Positions 8,641-17,385 of a stretch of DNA of 56,661 nucleotides are shown piece after piece. The stretch spans positions 1 to 56,661 of the IMG/VR virus record IMGVR_UViG_3300043395_002017. One strand, given 5' to 3'. Origin of the DNA: a virus. The position numbers and the translations under genes were made by a program. Each line of letters opens with the position of its first letter. The stretch's first letter is position 1. The notes beneath the pieces are model-generated. The model saw nothing but the letters and a program-made list of their open reading frames with translations, ran no database searches and was not told the origin of the DNA.

Positions 8641-11600
8641 ATGCGTTTCGTACCTCTGAGCGAGGCAGAAACAACTACGGAACAACAACAAGCGCAGCCT
8701 AAACCCCTGCGCTTTGTTCCGCTAGACACTGCTGAAATAGCTCCCGCACCAAAGGCAAAGTTTGTGCCTGTAAGCGAGGCGCTTACGCCTGATGATATTC
8801 GCAAACAGGCAGAAGAAGATCGTAAACGCTATCGTGAACAAACCGGCCTAGCTCCTTCGACAACGGCTCCGGTTGAGGGCACTGGTGGTGCCGCCTTTGG
8901 TGTATTTGCTGTTCAAGGCAAACAGCGTCGTGAAAACATCGAAGCTCGAAAGGCTGCACAAGAGCCTAAGATTTCGATGGATGAACTCACCAATCGTGAC
9001 GATTATTTCTCCATTGCCAATCAATATATGAAGGCTGTCGGACAGCCAATGTTCGATGAGAAGAAAGAAAGCCGTAGAGACTTCATTGAACGCTTTTACA
9101 GCGAGCGGCGCTTTGCTGATTTCAATACCGTTCTCGGTACCATTCCTGAACTGGCAGCGCTAAAGAATTCCAATTTGGACACTCAAGAAGCCATTGCCCT
9201 TGGTCGAAGAATGTATGAGCAAGCAGAAAGTGCCGGTGCTCCGGGTGGACCGTCAGCACTTCGCGCCACATGGGACATTGTTAAGTCTGTTGCTACTGAC
9301 CCGTCAACCTATCTTGGTCTTGGTGCCGGTAAGGCGGTCTCTACAGGCGTTGTTCGCACTGGTGCAAAGAAGTTGTCTGAAGATGTTGCTACTCGTACTT
9401 TGGAAAAGCAGGCGTTGTCAAAGACAGCAAAGCGTGCAGAAGTTGGCGCATCTGCATTGACAGAAACAGCAGTGGCTGGTGCTGCTGACATCACTGCTCA
9501 GCGTGCAGAACGTGCTACAGCCGAAATTATGGGCGAGGAAGTGCCTGAGTATAGCGCCACTCGCACCGCAATCGTTTCTATACTGGGCGGCACACTCAGC
9601 GCTGCTGCATCTGCCAAAGCTACAAAGGCTCCGACGATTCGTGAGCGTGGTGAAATCATTTCCGACGAAATCACTCGTCGCAACATCACCCCCGCAAATC
9701 CGACAGCACCGCTAACAGAAGCTGAACAGCAAATTTCCAAGGCTTTGACGACAGACTTTGATGACGTGCATTCGCAGTATGTCAAAGCTTATGGCAAAGC
9801 GCTGTTGAATCAGCTTGACCCTGCAACGGCTGTCACCGACGCAAAGGTGCAGGAGCCGTATAGCCGCACGGCTGTCCGCGTTGCTTTGCAACTGATCAAA
9901 GACAATCCGACGCAATACGGCTTCAACCCTGCTAAAGAGCAAATCAGCGATGCCGTCTATCGCACGCTGTCGCAAGTCGATACCATTGACGATGTTGCCC
10001 TCGAAGCTGCTGTAAACAAGGCTGGTTTGCGTCCTGATCAGTTTGCGGCAATGATGAAGACGACGGTGTCTGAAGCTGCTAAGACGATGCAGGCATATTC
10101 TGCTGCGTCTCGTGTTGTCAATCGCATGCGTCAGATTGATTCGACATTCGATCAGCGCATGAAGGAGTTGTACAGCGTCGATAACGACGGTGTCAGCGCT
10201 TTGACAAAAGTCGGTGAAGGCATTCAGCGAGTCGAGCGCGAAAGTAAGGCACTCATCACTTCGGGTATTGACACGCTTGCTCGTAATTTGATTGGTAACA
10301 ACATTGCGTTGACCATCAAGACCGGTGTGCAAATGCTCGAAGGCTTGCGCTACAGCGTCGGCACTGCGCTTAGTGCAGCCGACGGCACTCGTGTTGCTAC
10401 ATTGAAGACCACGATGGGTGATGCGTTTAGCGATGCGTTGGGCACTTTCTATTATTTGCGCAATCGTGGGTTGGCAGAAGATGTCACGGAGAAAGTGCTT
10501 GAGAACAATCCTTCGTTGCTCAGTCGCATTAGCACCGCAACGCAAGATACTGAGATGGAGAATGTTAGTAGGCTTGCTAAATGGTCACAAACGCTCAACA
10601 ACGCAATGGACGGTATGTATCGGCGTGCATCGTTTGCATCTTCATTGGAGCGCGAACTGCGCCGTGTTGGCGTCGATTTGTACAAAGATGTGCTGGCACA
10701 GAACAAAGAGATTCCGGCGTCTGTGTTGAAGCGGTCAATGGACGAAGCGTTTAAGGACACCTTCTCGTATACACCTCAAATGTACGCAAAGTCGTTCTCG
10801 GCATTTGAAGATAGCTTTGAAAGAGTTGGAGCACAATTTGTTCGCATGGCGGAAGCGCCCGGTGCATCACTGGTGATTCCGTTCCCGCGCTTCGTTACCA
10901 ACGCCATTGCGTTCCAATACAAATACAGCCCGTTGGGCTTCATTGGTGCCACCGAATACGTCACGCAAGCGGCAAAGCTTCGTGCCGCCGGTCAGCTTGA
11001 TAAGGCCGAGATGGTGGCTCGTGAAGGTGCTACCAAAGCCATTCAAGCCACCGTCGGATTGGGAATGCTTGCTGCTGCCTACGACTATCGCGTGAACAAC
11101 CCTGACAAGCCGTGGTATCAATTGGGCGATGTTGACGTTCGTGCCATCTTCCCACTGTCGCCCTATCTCGGACTGGCAGATTGGCTTGCTCGCGATGTTG
11201 CCGGTGGTACAGGCAATGCTCCGACAAAGGAGATTGCTGAAAACATCATGGGCTTTAAGATGCCTGCCGGTAGTCAGAACAGTTTCCTCACCACCATTCA
11301 AGAGATGGCTGGTAGCGAAGAGAAGTGGGACAAAGTCGTTGAAGGGCTTGGTAAAGTTGCAGGCGACTTCATGGGTCGCTTCACGCAGCCGTTTGTTACC
11401 AAGCAAATTTTCGACCTAATCGATTTGATTCGTGGTGACGAAGCTGTAATGGCTCGCGACCCGAATGTGCTAACTGCTGAAACAGCCGGTGGAAAAGCTG
11501 TCGAGGCTGCTGCACAACGGGTACAAGCAAAACTTCCGGTTGTTAAAGAAGAGTTGCCACCCGCCATTGTTCGTTTCAAAGAACAAGAAACCCCGTCGAA

Positions 11601-12120
11601 GGAAGGTGAATTCTTCAATCGTATTGTTGGTTTCCGCACCATCCCGAATCCGACAGACGCCGAGAAAGAAATCAATAAGCACAGCACCGATCTGTTCAAG
11701 GTGTATGGTCGTCCCAGTGGCGATAAAGATTTTGACCGGGCATATATCAGCAACGTCAATGATTTTGCAATTAGCTTCGTAAACAGCGCCATTCGTCGTC
11801 CTGATTACAAAGAAGGCACTAGCGAAGAAAAGAAGATGATCATTGACAATGCTATCCGTGCTGCAACAGAGCGTGCTAAAGTAAAAACAGAAGGTCAATT
11901 CGCACAGGATTTCCCCGATAAAATTGATCGGATTCGTTATCTGCGCCTGTCGTCTGAAGAAAAGAAAATCGTTAATCAACGCTATGCAAAAGACAACAAC
12001 GGCAGGACGATGGAGGAAGACAAAGCCTATAAGCAGTTGCCGCTGTATTCAGACTTTGGTAACGTAAAATTTGCGATGGGCGGTGTGGTACAACAGATGC
12101 AACATTTGTTCGGAAGATAA
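8641..12120 (+). CDS. Very large internal/ejection virion protein, 1159 aa
   Basis: Largest protein read on one side of the junction. The N-terminus has three spaced copies of an (R/K)FVP(L/V) motif (residues about 2-6, 24-28, 40-44) separated by Gln/Pro/Ala linkers, like short docking motifs. The body is helical. A hydrophobic or amphipathic region near 740-830 contains 'SLVIPFPRFVTNAIAFQYKY' and 'ATVGLGMLAAAYDYRV', fitting a protein that inserts into the host envelope. It ends in 'MGGVVQQMQHLFGR'. Size and place match T7 gp16-type ejection proteins, but I see no lytic transglycosylase signature. Confidence 0.75.
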   Translation: MRFVPLSEAETTTEQQQAQPKPLRFVPLDTAEIAPAPKAKFVPVSEALTPDDIRKQAEEDRKRYREQTGLAPSTTAPVEGTGGAAFGVFAVQGKQRRENIEARKAAQEPKISMDELTNRDDYFSIANQYMKAVGQPMFDEKKESRRDFIERFYSERRFADFNTVLGTIPELAALKNSNLDTQEAIALGRRMYEQAESAGAPGGPSALRATWDIVKSVATDPSTYLGLGAGKAVSTGVVRTGAKKLSEDVATRTLEKQALSKTAKRAEVGASALTETAVAGAADITAQRAERATAEIMGEEVPEYSATRTAIVSILGGTLSAAASAKATKAPTIRERGEIISDEITRRNITPANPTAPLTEAEQQISKALTTDFDDVHSQYVKAYGKALLNQLDPATAVTDAKVQEPYSRTAVRVALQLIKDNPTQYGFNPAKEQISDAVYRTLSQVDTIDDVALEAAVNKAGLRPDQFAAMMKTTVSEAAKTMQAYSAASRVVNRMRQIDSTFDQRMKELYSVDNDGVSALTKVGEGIQRVERESKALITSGIDTLARNLIGNNIALTIKTGVQMLEGLRYSVGTALSAADGTRVATLKTTMGDAFSDALGTFYYLRNRGLAEDVTEKVLENNPSLLSRISTATQDTEMENVSRLAKWSQTLNNAMDGMYRRASFASSLERELRRVGVDLYKDVLAQNKEIPASVLKRSMDEAFKDTFSYTPQMYAKSFSAFEDSFERVGAQFVRMAEAPGASLVIPFPRFVTNAIAFQYKYSPLGFIGATEYVTQAAKLRAAGQLDKAEMVAREGATKAIQATVGLGMLAAAYDYRVNNPDKPWYQLGDVDVRAIFPLSPYLGLADWLARDVAGGTGNAPTKEIAENIMGFKMPAGSQNSFLTTIQEMAGSEEKWDKVVEGLGKVAGDFMGRFTQPFVTKQIFDLIDLIRGDEAVMARDPNVLTAETAGGKAVEAAAQRVQAKLPVVKEELPPAIVRFKEQETPSKEGEFFNRIVGFRTIPNPTDAEKEINKHSTDLFKVYGRPSGDKDFDRAYISNVNDFAISFVNSAIRRPDYKEGTSEEKKMIIDNAIRAATERAKVKTEGQFAQDFPDKIDRIRYLRLSSEEKKIVNQRYAKDNNGRTMEEDKAYKQLPLYSDFGNVKFAMGGVVQQMQHLFGR

Positions 12121-12122
12121 TC

Positions 12123-13874
12123 ATGGGACTTCTTTCAAAGGGCGCAAGTACACTTGCAAGTAAAACCACCGGCCTTGCCATTCGCAAGGCAACACCTCTT
12201 GTTGAAGAGGCGGCAGAGGGTGTTGTTGAAAAGACGCCTCTGGTGGCTCCTAAACGGGCGCTGAAGGCGACAAAAGCCACCGAGCCTACTCCGACCCCTG
12301 CTCAGGCTGTTGAAGCGCCTGAAGGCGAGCTTACGCTTTCCAATGCTGAAATGTTTGCCAAGCAACAAAGCGTTGCCAAACAAACCGAAGAAGCTCTACC
12401 TGCGCCCGCAAGCGAGTCTTGGTCACCCTACAGCTTTCCTAATAAAGTATTCACCGACGACCAATACTTTGCTGCTGAGATGGCGCTGGAGAATAGCTTT
12501 GCGATGGAAAGTTTGTACACGAAGCTGAAGGGCAACAAAGAAAAGTTTGCCAATGAGCTTCAGAAACAAGCGCAAAAGATGTTTGGCAAGAAAGGCGAAT
12601 CTGCCCCTGTTCCCTATGACATTCAGTCAAAGGCTAAGACGGTTGATGAAGCCATTGCCGAAGTAGAGGCTACAAAGGCTCAGAAGCCTGCTGCTGATAT
12701 CACCGGTGAAGAAGATGTTCTGCCGACTTCCACCATTGATCGGAAGAAAAGTATTTTCTCTGGAAAGCTTGGTACTAGCACTGGTCCTGATAGCAATAAA
12801 GTGTTGGAAGAGATTCGTCAACTACGCGAAGAAAACTATAAAATCTTGACGAATATGCCACAGGCTCAAAAGTTTGATGAGCCGGTGTTAGATGTGGCAC
12901 TTGGTGAATTTAGAAATAAGTACGGATATGAGTTTGATCCGGCAATTCGTCGAGATAGTAAACGCATTATCGGGCTAATGGAAGAAAAGCAGCAGGAATA
13001 TAATAGGCTGAAAAAGAAATATGCTGATACCCCTGACATTTCCATTTATCATGGTGGCAGCGACTTGAAAATTGCTTCAATCGAAGCGGAAGGATTCCGT
13101 CGTCCTTCACTTTCTAAGCGTACAGCGCAACAAGAACTTCGTACTGGATCAACGTCGCTGACGCGAGACATTGCTTTGAACTTCAATCCGGCAACGGGCT
13201 TTGGTGGTAAGGCAGAAAATGTTCTTGAAAAGAAGATTCCGTATGCTGAGTATGCGTTCACTCGCGTGAATATGTCGCCCACCGAATATCGCAACAAAGA
13301 CTTAGACGCCACTGCTCGCACCATCACTGGTTCACCAACGGGCGCTCGCGCTCTTCAGCTTCCTCGTACTTCTGGTTTCTTTGAAACTGAGTCGGCCTAT
13401 ATCGAATCCGATAAGCTGAAGATGGCAAGAAATCCTGAAGAACTTTCAAAGAAGAAAGACATTATCGATGAGTTTACGGAAAGAAAGCGTAAGCTTCAGG
13501 ACGAGCTAACAGACCTTGCGGCAAAGAATGTTTACACAAAAACTCTTTCGAAAAAAGAGGTGATGACGGGATATAAACTCATTAAAGAATATATTGATAA
13601 CGCAGGTAAACTGGCAAAAGTATCAAATGTTCGAAGCGGCATTGGTGAATCATATGAAAACGCAATGGCGTCATTGTTTTATCGACAAGACTATTTAAAA
13701 CTGTTGAGGGATTCACTAACACAATATGATCTACCGGAAAAAGCTGGTAATATTTCACAGCTAATTAATATATCAGAACGTGGTTTAAATCTTGGTAGCG
13801 ATACCAAGATCGGTAGTGACATGTTAAAGCTAGCCGACAAATTCAAAGACGGTGGTCTAGTCCGACGCAAATGA
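12123..13874 (+). CDS. Virion protein with ADP-ribosyltransferase-like motifs
   Basis: 583 residues, last gene of the structural block, starting two bases after the 1159-aa gene. Residues 1-110 are a low-complexity linker. Residues 307-425 resemble an ADP-ribosyltransferase core: Y309-H310-G-G, then S343-T344-S345 in 'STSLTRDIALNF', then E421-T-E423 in 'FFETESAYIE'. These match in order the first-strand H/R, STS and ExE positions of ART folds. The remainder is helical and ends in 'DGGLVRRK'. T4 Alt is the known precedent for an ART carried in the virion. The similarity is motif-level only and could be coincidental; structure prediction is needed. Confidence 0.6.
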   Translation: MGLLSKGASTLASKTTGLAIRKATPLVEEAAEGVVEKTPLVAPKRALKATKATEPTPTPAQAVEAPEGELTLSNAEMFAKQQSVAKQTEEALPAPASESWSPYSFPNKVFTDDQYFAAEMALENSFAMESLYTKLKGNKEKFANELQKQAQKMFGKKGESAPVPYDIQSKAKTVDEAIAEVEATKAQKPAADITGEEDVLPTSTIDRKKSIFSGKLGTSTGPDSNKVLEEIRQLREENYKILTNMPQAQKFDEPVLDVALGEFRNKYGYEFDPAIRRDSKRIIGLMEEKQQEYNRLKKKYADTPDISIYHGGSDLKIASIEAEGFRRPSLSKRTAQQELRTGSTSLTRDIALNFNPATGFGGKAENVLEKKIPYAEYAFTRVNMSPTEYRNKDLDATARTITGSPTGARALQLPRTSGFFETESAYIESDKLKMARNPEELSKKKDIIDEFTERKRKLQDELTDLAAKNVYTKTLSKKEVMTGYKLIKEYIDNAGKLAKVSNVRSGIGESYENAMASLFYRQDYLKLLRDSLTQYDLPEKAGNISQLINISERGLNLGSDTKIGSDMLKLADKFKDGGLVRRK

Positions 13875-13876
13875 AA

Positions 13877-13896
13877 AAGCCCCCGAAAGGGGGCTT
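13877..13896. terminator. Terminator between convergent blocks
   Basis: AAGCCCCC, loop GAAA, GGGGGCTT: an 8-bp GC-rich stem three bases after the last plus-strand stop. Read on the minus strand it is followed by a T-run (GGGGGCTTTTTC), so it ends the tRNA/replication transcript efficiently. On the plus strand the following TTGTTGTT is a weaker U-tract. It sits exactly where the two transcription blocks converge. Confidence 0.85.
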
Positions 13897-13901
13897 GTTG
13901 T

Positions 13902-13975
13902 TGGTGCCTCGTGACAGAATTGAACTGCCGACCTCGGACTACAAAACCGATGTTATACCGTTTAACTAACGAGGC
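13902..13975 (-). tRNA. tRNA-Thr (anticodon UGU), CCA encoded
   Basis: On the minus strand: 7-bp acceptor (GCCTCGT with ACGAGGC), D-stem GTT/AAC, anticodon stem TCGG/CCGA with loop TTTGTAG (anticodon TGT at 13941-13943; the fifth stem pair is a T-T mismatch), T-arm GGCAG/CTGTC with loop TTCAATT, discriminator A and an encoded CCA (13902-13904). It reads ACA threonine codons. It lies at the end of the minus-strand block and overlaps the stop codon of the 65-aa gene by one base, so it is likely cut out of that transcript. Confidence 0.9.
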
Positions 13976-14172
13976 TATTGAAGCAGTCCTGCACTGAACT
14001 CACCGTTCGGTATCTCTTCATCGTCATCGATGTCAAGATCGTCAACCGCATGCAAAGTCTCAATAAGAAGCTGCATTGTCTGTTCTTTTGTAAGCCCGCT
14101 GCTCACCTTTAAATCAAGCGAGTCAGCGGTGGCACTGATGACAATGGTGCCGGTGATATCATCGTTCTCCAC
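13975..14172 (-). CDS. Small acidic hypothetical protein, 65 aa
   Basis: Acidic protein (MENDDITGTIVISATADSL ... DDLDIDDDEEIP) with a short beta-rich first half and a helix 'LTKEQTMQLLIETLHAV'. It overlaps the upstream gene by 14 nt, and its stop shares one base with the tRNA. No family recognised. Confidence 0.65.
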   Translation of the reverse strand: MENDDITGTIVISATADSLDLKVSSGLTKEQTMQLLIETLHAVDDLDIDDDEEIPNGEFSAGLLQ

Positions 14173-14344
14173 TTTGCTTCTTTCGGTCTAGGTTGTCGAA
14201 ATAGGCGCGATCAAAACCTCGCTGCCACTCTTTGCCCTTGAGGCTGTCGGTGTTGTACTTCGACACAATCCATCCACGAGAGAAGGCATAGTAGCCTTCC
14301 TTGAAGGCGAAGGCGGATTCCTTAGAAATGAACTCTTTGTTCAT
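14159..14344 (-). CDS. Small hypothetical protein, weakly RMF-like
   Basis: 61 residues with 'EGYYAFSRGWIVSKYN' followed by 'KGKEWQRGFDRAYFD'. The spacing of G-x-x-A-x-x-x-G, N, W-x-x-G-F-x-x-A resembles small ribosome modulation factor/CrpP-like proteins, but the NPY signature is only partly present (KYNTDS). ATGA overlap with the upstream nuclease gene. Function open. Confidence 0.6.
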   Translation of the reverse strand: MNKEFISKESAFAFKEGYYAFSRGWIVSKYNTDSLKGKEWQRGFDRAYFDNLDRKKQSGER

Positions 14345-14829
14345 AGCATTTCTTTCAGTTGCGAAATAGGAAGATTGTAACAGTCTGCTTTGACAACATA
14401 CTTGTTGTCAGCATCCAATTGTCCTTTCTTCATAAACACAGCGTCTTTAAAGAACTGACTCTTTGAGTATACGCCACACCACCACCCCACTGTCAAGTCT
14501 TTCTTGATGCGAATAAACACATAATAGTCGCATTGCTGCTTCGTGTTGAAGTTGGCAACGCTGTTGCTGTAGTGTGGTAGCGGAGCAACAGAGGTTGACT
14601 TCGTTTTTACATCTACTTTGATGCCATCTACGACAAGATCGTAGTCGTATGTGTTTTCCTCGACAACCTTCTTTCCGGAATTACGCAGCACGTGTGCAGC
14701 CACTTCCTCGCCAATGAAGCCAACAAGGTTGCCCATGCCGCCTGTGATGCTGTTGTTGAGCCTGCCCATCTCCTTTGCCTTTTTACGGGCGCGATTGATC
14801 ATGCTGTCTGTAATATCTACTTCAATCAT
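14341..14829 (-). CDS. PD-(D/E)XK nuclease-like protein
   Basis: 162 residues from the ATG at 14829, chosen because GGGAG lies 7 nt ahead; an upstream start would add 11 residues. The core reads E41 in 'GFIGEEVAAHVL', D64 in 'YDYDLVVDG' and D73-V-K75, the D-x(n)-D-x-K arrangement of restriction-endonuclease-like folds. 'KTKSTS' and aromatic 'DYYVFIRI' strands follow as in this fold. It could act in DNA repair, recombination or degradation of host DNA. Two short genes follow it towards the tRNA. Confidence 0.7.
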   Translation of the reverse strand: MIEVDITDSMINRARKKAKEMGRLNNSITGGMGNLVGFIGEEVAAHVLRNSGKKVVEENTYDYDLVVDGIKVDVKTKSTSVAPLPHYSNSVANFNTKQQCDYYVFIRIKKDLTVGWWCGVYSKSQFFKDAVFMKKGQLDADNKYVVKADCYNLPISQLKEML

Positions 14830-15025
14830 CTGCCATCTCCCGACGATCCATAAATTCACCAATGTGAATCGTCAGGAAAGGCACCTTAATCAGCAAGCCA
14901 ACAAAGCATAGCAATATCTCTTCTTCCCTTCCCTTGTCATCAATTGCTCCGGCACGGTAACAAATCTCTTCGTTGTGTTCAATGTCGAGTCCTATACCAA
15001 GGCGAGGACGAACCAAGATTTCCAT
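14822..15025 (-). CDS. Small hypothetical protein, 67 aa
   Basis: The start at 15025 is supported by CTAGGAGCAACAG just ahead of ATG. The protein begins 'MEILVRPRLGIGLDIEHNEE' and has a hydrophobic stretch 'EEILLCFVGLLIKVPFL', then 'DRREMADD'. Overlaps the nuclease gene by 8 nt. Not recognised. Confidence 0.65.
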   Translation of the reverse strand: MEILVRPRLGIGLDIEHNEEICYRAGAIDDKGREEEILLCFVGLLIKVPFLTIHIGEFMDRREMADD

Positions 15026-15039
15026 TCTGTTGCTCCTAG

Positions 15040-15072
15040 AAAAAAGCCGCTGAAGGTTTCCCAACAGCGGCT
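15040..15072 (-). terminator. Intrinsic terminator after the RNR gene
   Basis: On the minus strand AGCCGCTG (15072-15065) pairs with CAGCGGCT (15052-15045), 12-nt loop, followed by TTTTTT (15045-15040). It lies 10 nt past the RNR stop codon. A TGATATACT extended -10 element sits just upstream (about 15075-15085) and could restart transcription for the following genes. Confidence 0.85.
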
Positions 15073-15081
15073 GTGAGTATA

Positions 15082-16995
15082 TCAGCGAATGGGACAAGCG
15101 CCAGTTGCGCAATCATCCTCTAAACCGATATTGGCTTCATCGACAGCAGTGATGAGTCGAGTGTTTGCTACCAATTCGTTGTATTGCTCTTCGGTGATTT
15201 CTTCGAGCGGAGCCTGCTTAAAACCGTGTTCGGAATGCAACAGGAACGACAAACTCTTGTGAGAATTCTTGTAATACTTCTTCAAGTATTTCCGAATCTC
15301 AGGAAGCTCTTCCTTACGATAGTAGACGGTGCAGCTAACGCTGTTGTCGCTCCAATTCTCTTGCAGCCATTTAATCGTCTCAAGCTGATCGATGGCAGTC
15401 ATGTCCTTCGCCAACACCGCGTGGTCGGGATGACGGAAGGGGAACGACACCACCACGGTGCTGTGGTCTTCGCTACCGTCGAAGTTCTGCTGATACTCGA
15501 CGTGGTAGCCGTGGTCACGACACACCTGCACAAGCGGGTGGTTGCTGCTGATACGGATACGCCGAATCATGAAGCGAGCGTAGGCAGGATGGCATCCCGG
15601 CGTAACACCCGGCAACAACGACAGCGTGCCCGAGGGCTTCACCGTGGTCAGCTTCACCGACTCGGGGAAGTTGTGCTCAGCGCTGTACTCCTTGTCGAAG
15701 GCACGAAGCTCTTCATACGCCCGACGCAGCCAACTCTTCTGCTCTTCCGTTGCCTGCAACACGCCCGTGACGCCAATGCCCATGCGCATGTTGGCATGCA
15801 CAATAGCTTCCGTTTCCTTCAGGTGGCACGGCAGCGCAAGCGAATGCTTGTTGATGCGATAGAGCAACGTTGCCACGTCGATGAATTCTTCGTAGCTCGT
15901 GATGTTGGGCAGGAAAATTTCTGCAAGGCAGCAGGTTTCCTTGTCAGCAAGGCTTTGCTCAGCACAGGGGTTGTAGCCCTGCACCTTTGGGTCGGGATAG
16001 CGGGTGTCGCCGAGCAGTCCAATCTTGCGCGACAGCTTCAGGTTGATGAGTCCATACGGCTCGCCCTTGCCCTCGTAGCCGTCCCAAAAGAAGTCGTGAA
16101 GGTCGGTCACGTCGTGGCACACCACGCTGTTGTTCGACATTGCACGCCACGACGGGATGTTGCCCATATCCCAACGCTTTGCCAATAGGTATTCGACGTC
16201 GTCAGGATCACCAATAGCGATCTGTGCCGAGCGACGAACGTTGCCTGCAACCACGACAGCGCCGATGATGTTCATCATATCAAGCGCGTCGATGGGCCGG
16301 ATTTTCTTACCGGCACGCTTTTCCAGCACCTTGCCAATCTCGGTGATGCCCCACACCAAATCTTCAGGACCGGATGCGGTGCCGCCAAAGCCTTTAATCG
16401 GAGCGCCCTTAGAGCGGATGAGTTGCGTCGAGTAGGTGAAAGTTTGCTTGCCGCTCTTATGCGCAAGGAAAGCAGCCTTGAGCGTCTTGCCGAGCAGCGC
16501 CACCCATCCCTCACGGCTGTCAGGGACGATGAAATCAGCGTCAGGTAGGTCAGTGCGCACCGGCACCTTGAAATCAACATTGACCGGGGGAAGCTTATCG
16601 ATGTTATCTTTTTGGATGTTGTAGCCAACGCCGCTTCCCAACATCAGCAAGTCCATTGCCCACGTGAACGGCTCAACCGGCTTGTCAACGACGGTGAAGG
16701 CGCAGTTTTGCAGCGACGACAAACCCAGACGTCCGACAGTGTCGGTGCCAAGTTGCCAAAGGAATCGTCCTGCAACAGTGCCCTTCAGTTCGAGCATATA
16801 GCGCTTCAGGCGCGTTTTTTCGTCGTAGGTGAAGCCACACCCTAGCTGCTCGTTAGAAGCGTTCAAAACGCGATCTACGGTGTCTTCAAATTCTTCGGTA
16901 GCGCTAGTAACATCTTGTTCGTTAAGACGGCGAGAGTAAGTGCGCTTGTAGGTGAGGTAGCCAACAGATGACCACGGGGTGTTGATTTTTTCCAT
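15082..16995 (-). CDS. nrdJ: Adenosylcobalamin-dependent class II ribonucleotide reductase (monomeric)
   Basis: 637 residues. Active-site features of the RTPR type: C98 in 'QNCAF', 'LGSGVGYNIQ' in the barrel, N-P-C-A-E near residue 343 (Cys is the thiyl radical site) with the partner 'CC' shortly after, 'KPSGTLSLLPG', and the C-terminal shuttle C629-ATGA-C634 near the end. It reduces ribonucleotides to deoxyribonucleotides using B12, independent of oxygen. Shorter than the Lactobacillus enzyme (about 740 aa) as is usual in phages. It has its own promoter candidate and terminator, flanked by mazG and thyX, so this is a dNTP-supply cluster. No intein seen. Confidence 0.95.
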   Translation of the reverse strand: MEKINTPWSSVGYLTYKRTYSRRLNEQDVTSATEEFEDTVDRVLNASNEQLGCGFTYDEKTRLKRYMLELKGTVAGRFLWQLGTDTVGRLGLSSLQNCAFTVVDKPVEPFTWAMDLLMLGSGVGYNIQKDNIDKLPPVNVDFKVPVRTDLPDADFIVPDSREGWVALLGKTLKAAFLAHKSGKQTFTYSTQLIRSKGAPIKGFGGTASGPEDLVWGITEIGKVLEKRAGKKIRPIDALDMMNIIGAVVVAGNVRRSAQIAIGDPDDVEYLLAKRWDMGNIPSWRAMSNNSVVCHDVTDLHDFFWDGYEGKGEPYGLINLKLSRKIGLLGDTRYPDPKVQGYNPCAEQSLADKETCCLAEIFLPNITSYEEFIDVATLLYRINKHSLALPCHLKETEAIVHANMRMGIGVTGVLQATEEQKSWLRRAYEELRAFDKEYSAEHNFPESVKLTTVKPSGTLSLLPGVTPGCHPAYARFMIRRIRISSNHPLVQVCRDHGYHVEYQQNFDGSEDHSTVVVSFPFRHPDHAVLAKDMTAIDQLETIKWLQENWSDNSVSCTVYYRKEELPEIRKYLKKYYKNSHKSLSFLLHSEHGFKQAPLEEITEEQYNELVANTRLITAVDEANIGLEDDCATGACPIR

Positions 16996-17016
16996 ATTTT
17001 CCTTTGGTTAGAGACG

Positions 17017-17040
17017 AAAACGCCGACGTGATGTCGGCGT
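17017..17040 (-). terminator. Terminator after mazG
   Basis: Minus-strand stem ACGCCGAC (17040-17033) with GTCGGCGT (17027-17020), loop ATCAC, followed by TTTT (17020-17017). It separates the mazG-thyX transcript from the RNR gene and lies between the RNR promoter candidate and its start codon, so it may also act as a leader attenuator for RNR. Confidence 0.75.
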
Positions 17041-17051
17041 CGGGGGTGGAT

Positions 17052-17060
17052 GTTATAGCA
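17052..17060 (-). promoter_or_regulatory. Extended -10 promoter candidate for RNR
   Basis: TGCTATAAC on the minus strand is an extended -10 (TGn + TATAAC). No good -35 is visible. It lies about 55 bp ahead of the RNR start, just past the mazG stop. Confidence 0.4.
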
Positions 17061-17064
17061 AAAG

Positions 17065-17385
17065 CTACCGATTGTCGCCGCTGCCCCCAATAACGCCACG
17101 GTCTTTTCGACTTTGCAGCTTAGCAAGATTCGCGCCAGCTACGTCCTGTAGGCTAAATCCGTTATAAAAAGCAATGGTGGCGACAAACCAAAGAATGTCA
17201 CCAAGCTCTTTACGGATGGCAATGGGATCACTGTTCTTTCCATCACGCACCTGCTTTGCAAACAAGCTCAGAAGCTCACCAACTTCACCGGCAAGACCCG
17301 GTAGCAGGTAGGCATTGGTCTTTGCAGACGGCAGCGCTAGCTTCCACGCCTCTTCTTGATAGGTGTCGAAGTTAAACTCCATCAT
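17065..17385 (-). CDS. mazG: MazG-like nucleotide pyrophosphohydrolase
   Basis: About 106 residues; two adjacent ATGs (17385 and 17382) follow GGAG, and the second has the better spacing. The metal-binding motif is ExxE (EVGE in 'LAGEVGELL') and ExxD (ELGD in 'RKELGDILWF'), the four acidic residues of MazG folds. It hydrolyses nucleoside triphosphates to monophosphates; in phages it is proposed to clean damaged dNTPs or lower alarmone levels. Overlaps thyX by about 14 nt. Confidence 0.9.
   Translation of the reverse strand: MMEFNFDTYQEEAWKLALPSAKTNAYLLPGLAGEVGELLSLFAKQVRDGKNSDPIAIRKELGDILWFVATIAFYNGFSLQDVAGANLAKLQSRKDRGVIGGSGDNR

Noticed and set aside
15184-16188. 334-codon plus-strand open frame
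   Set aside because: Lies opposite the RNR gene; composition and lack of a ribosome site show it is a shadow.
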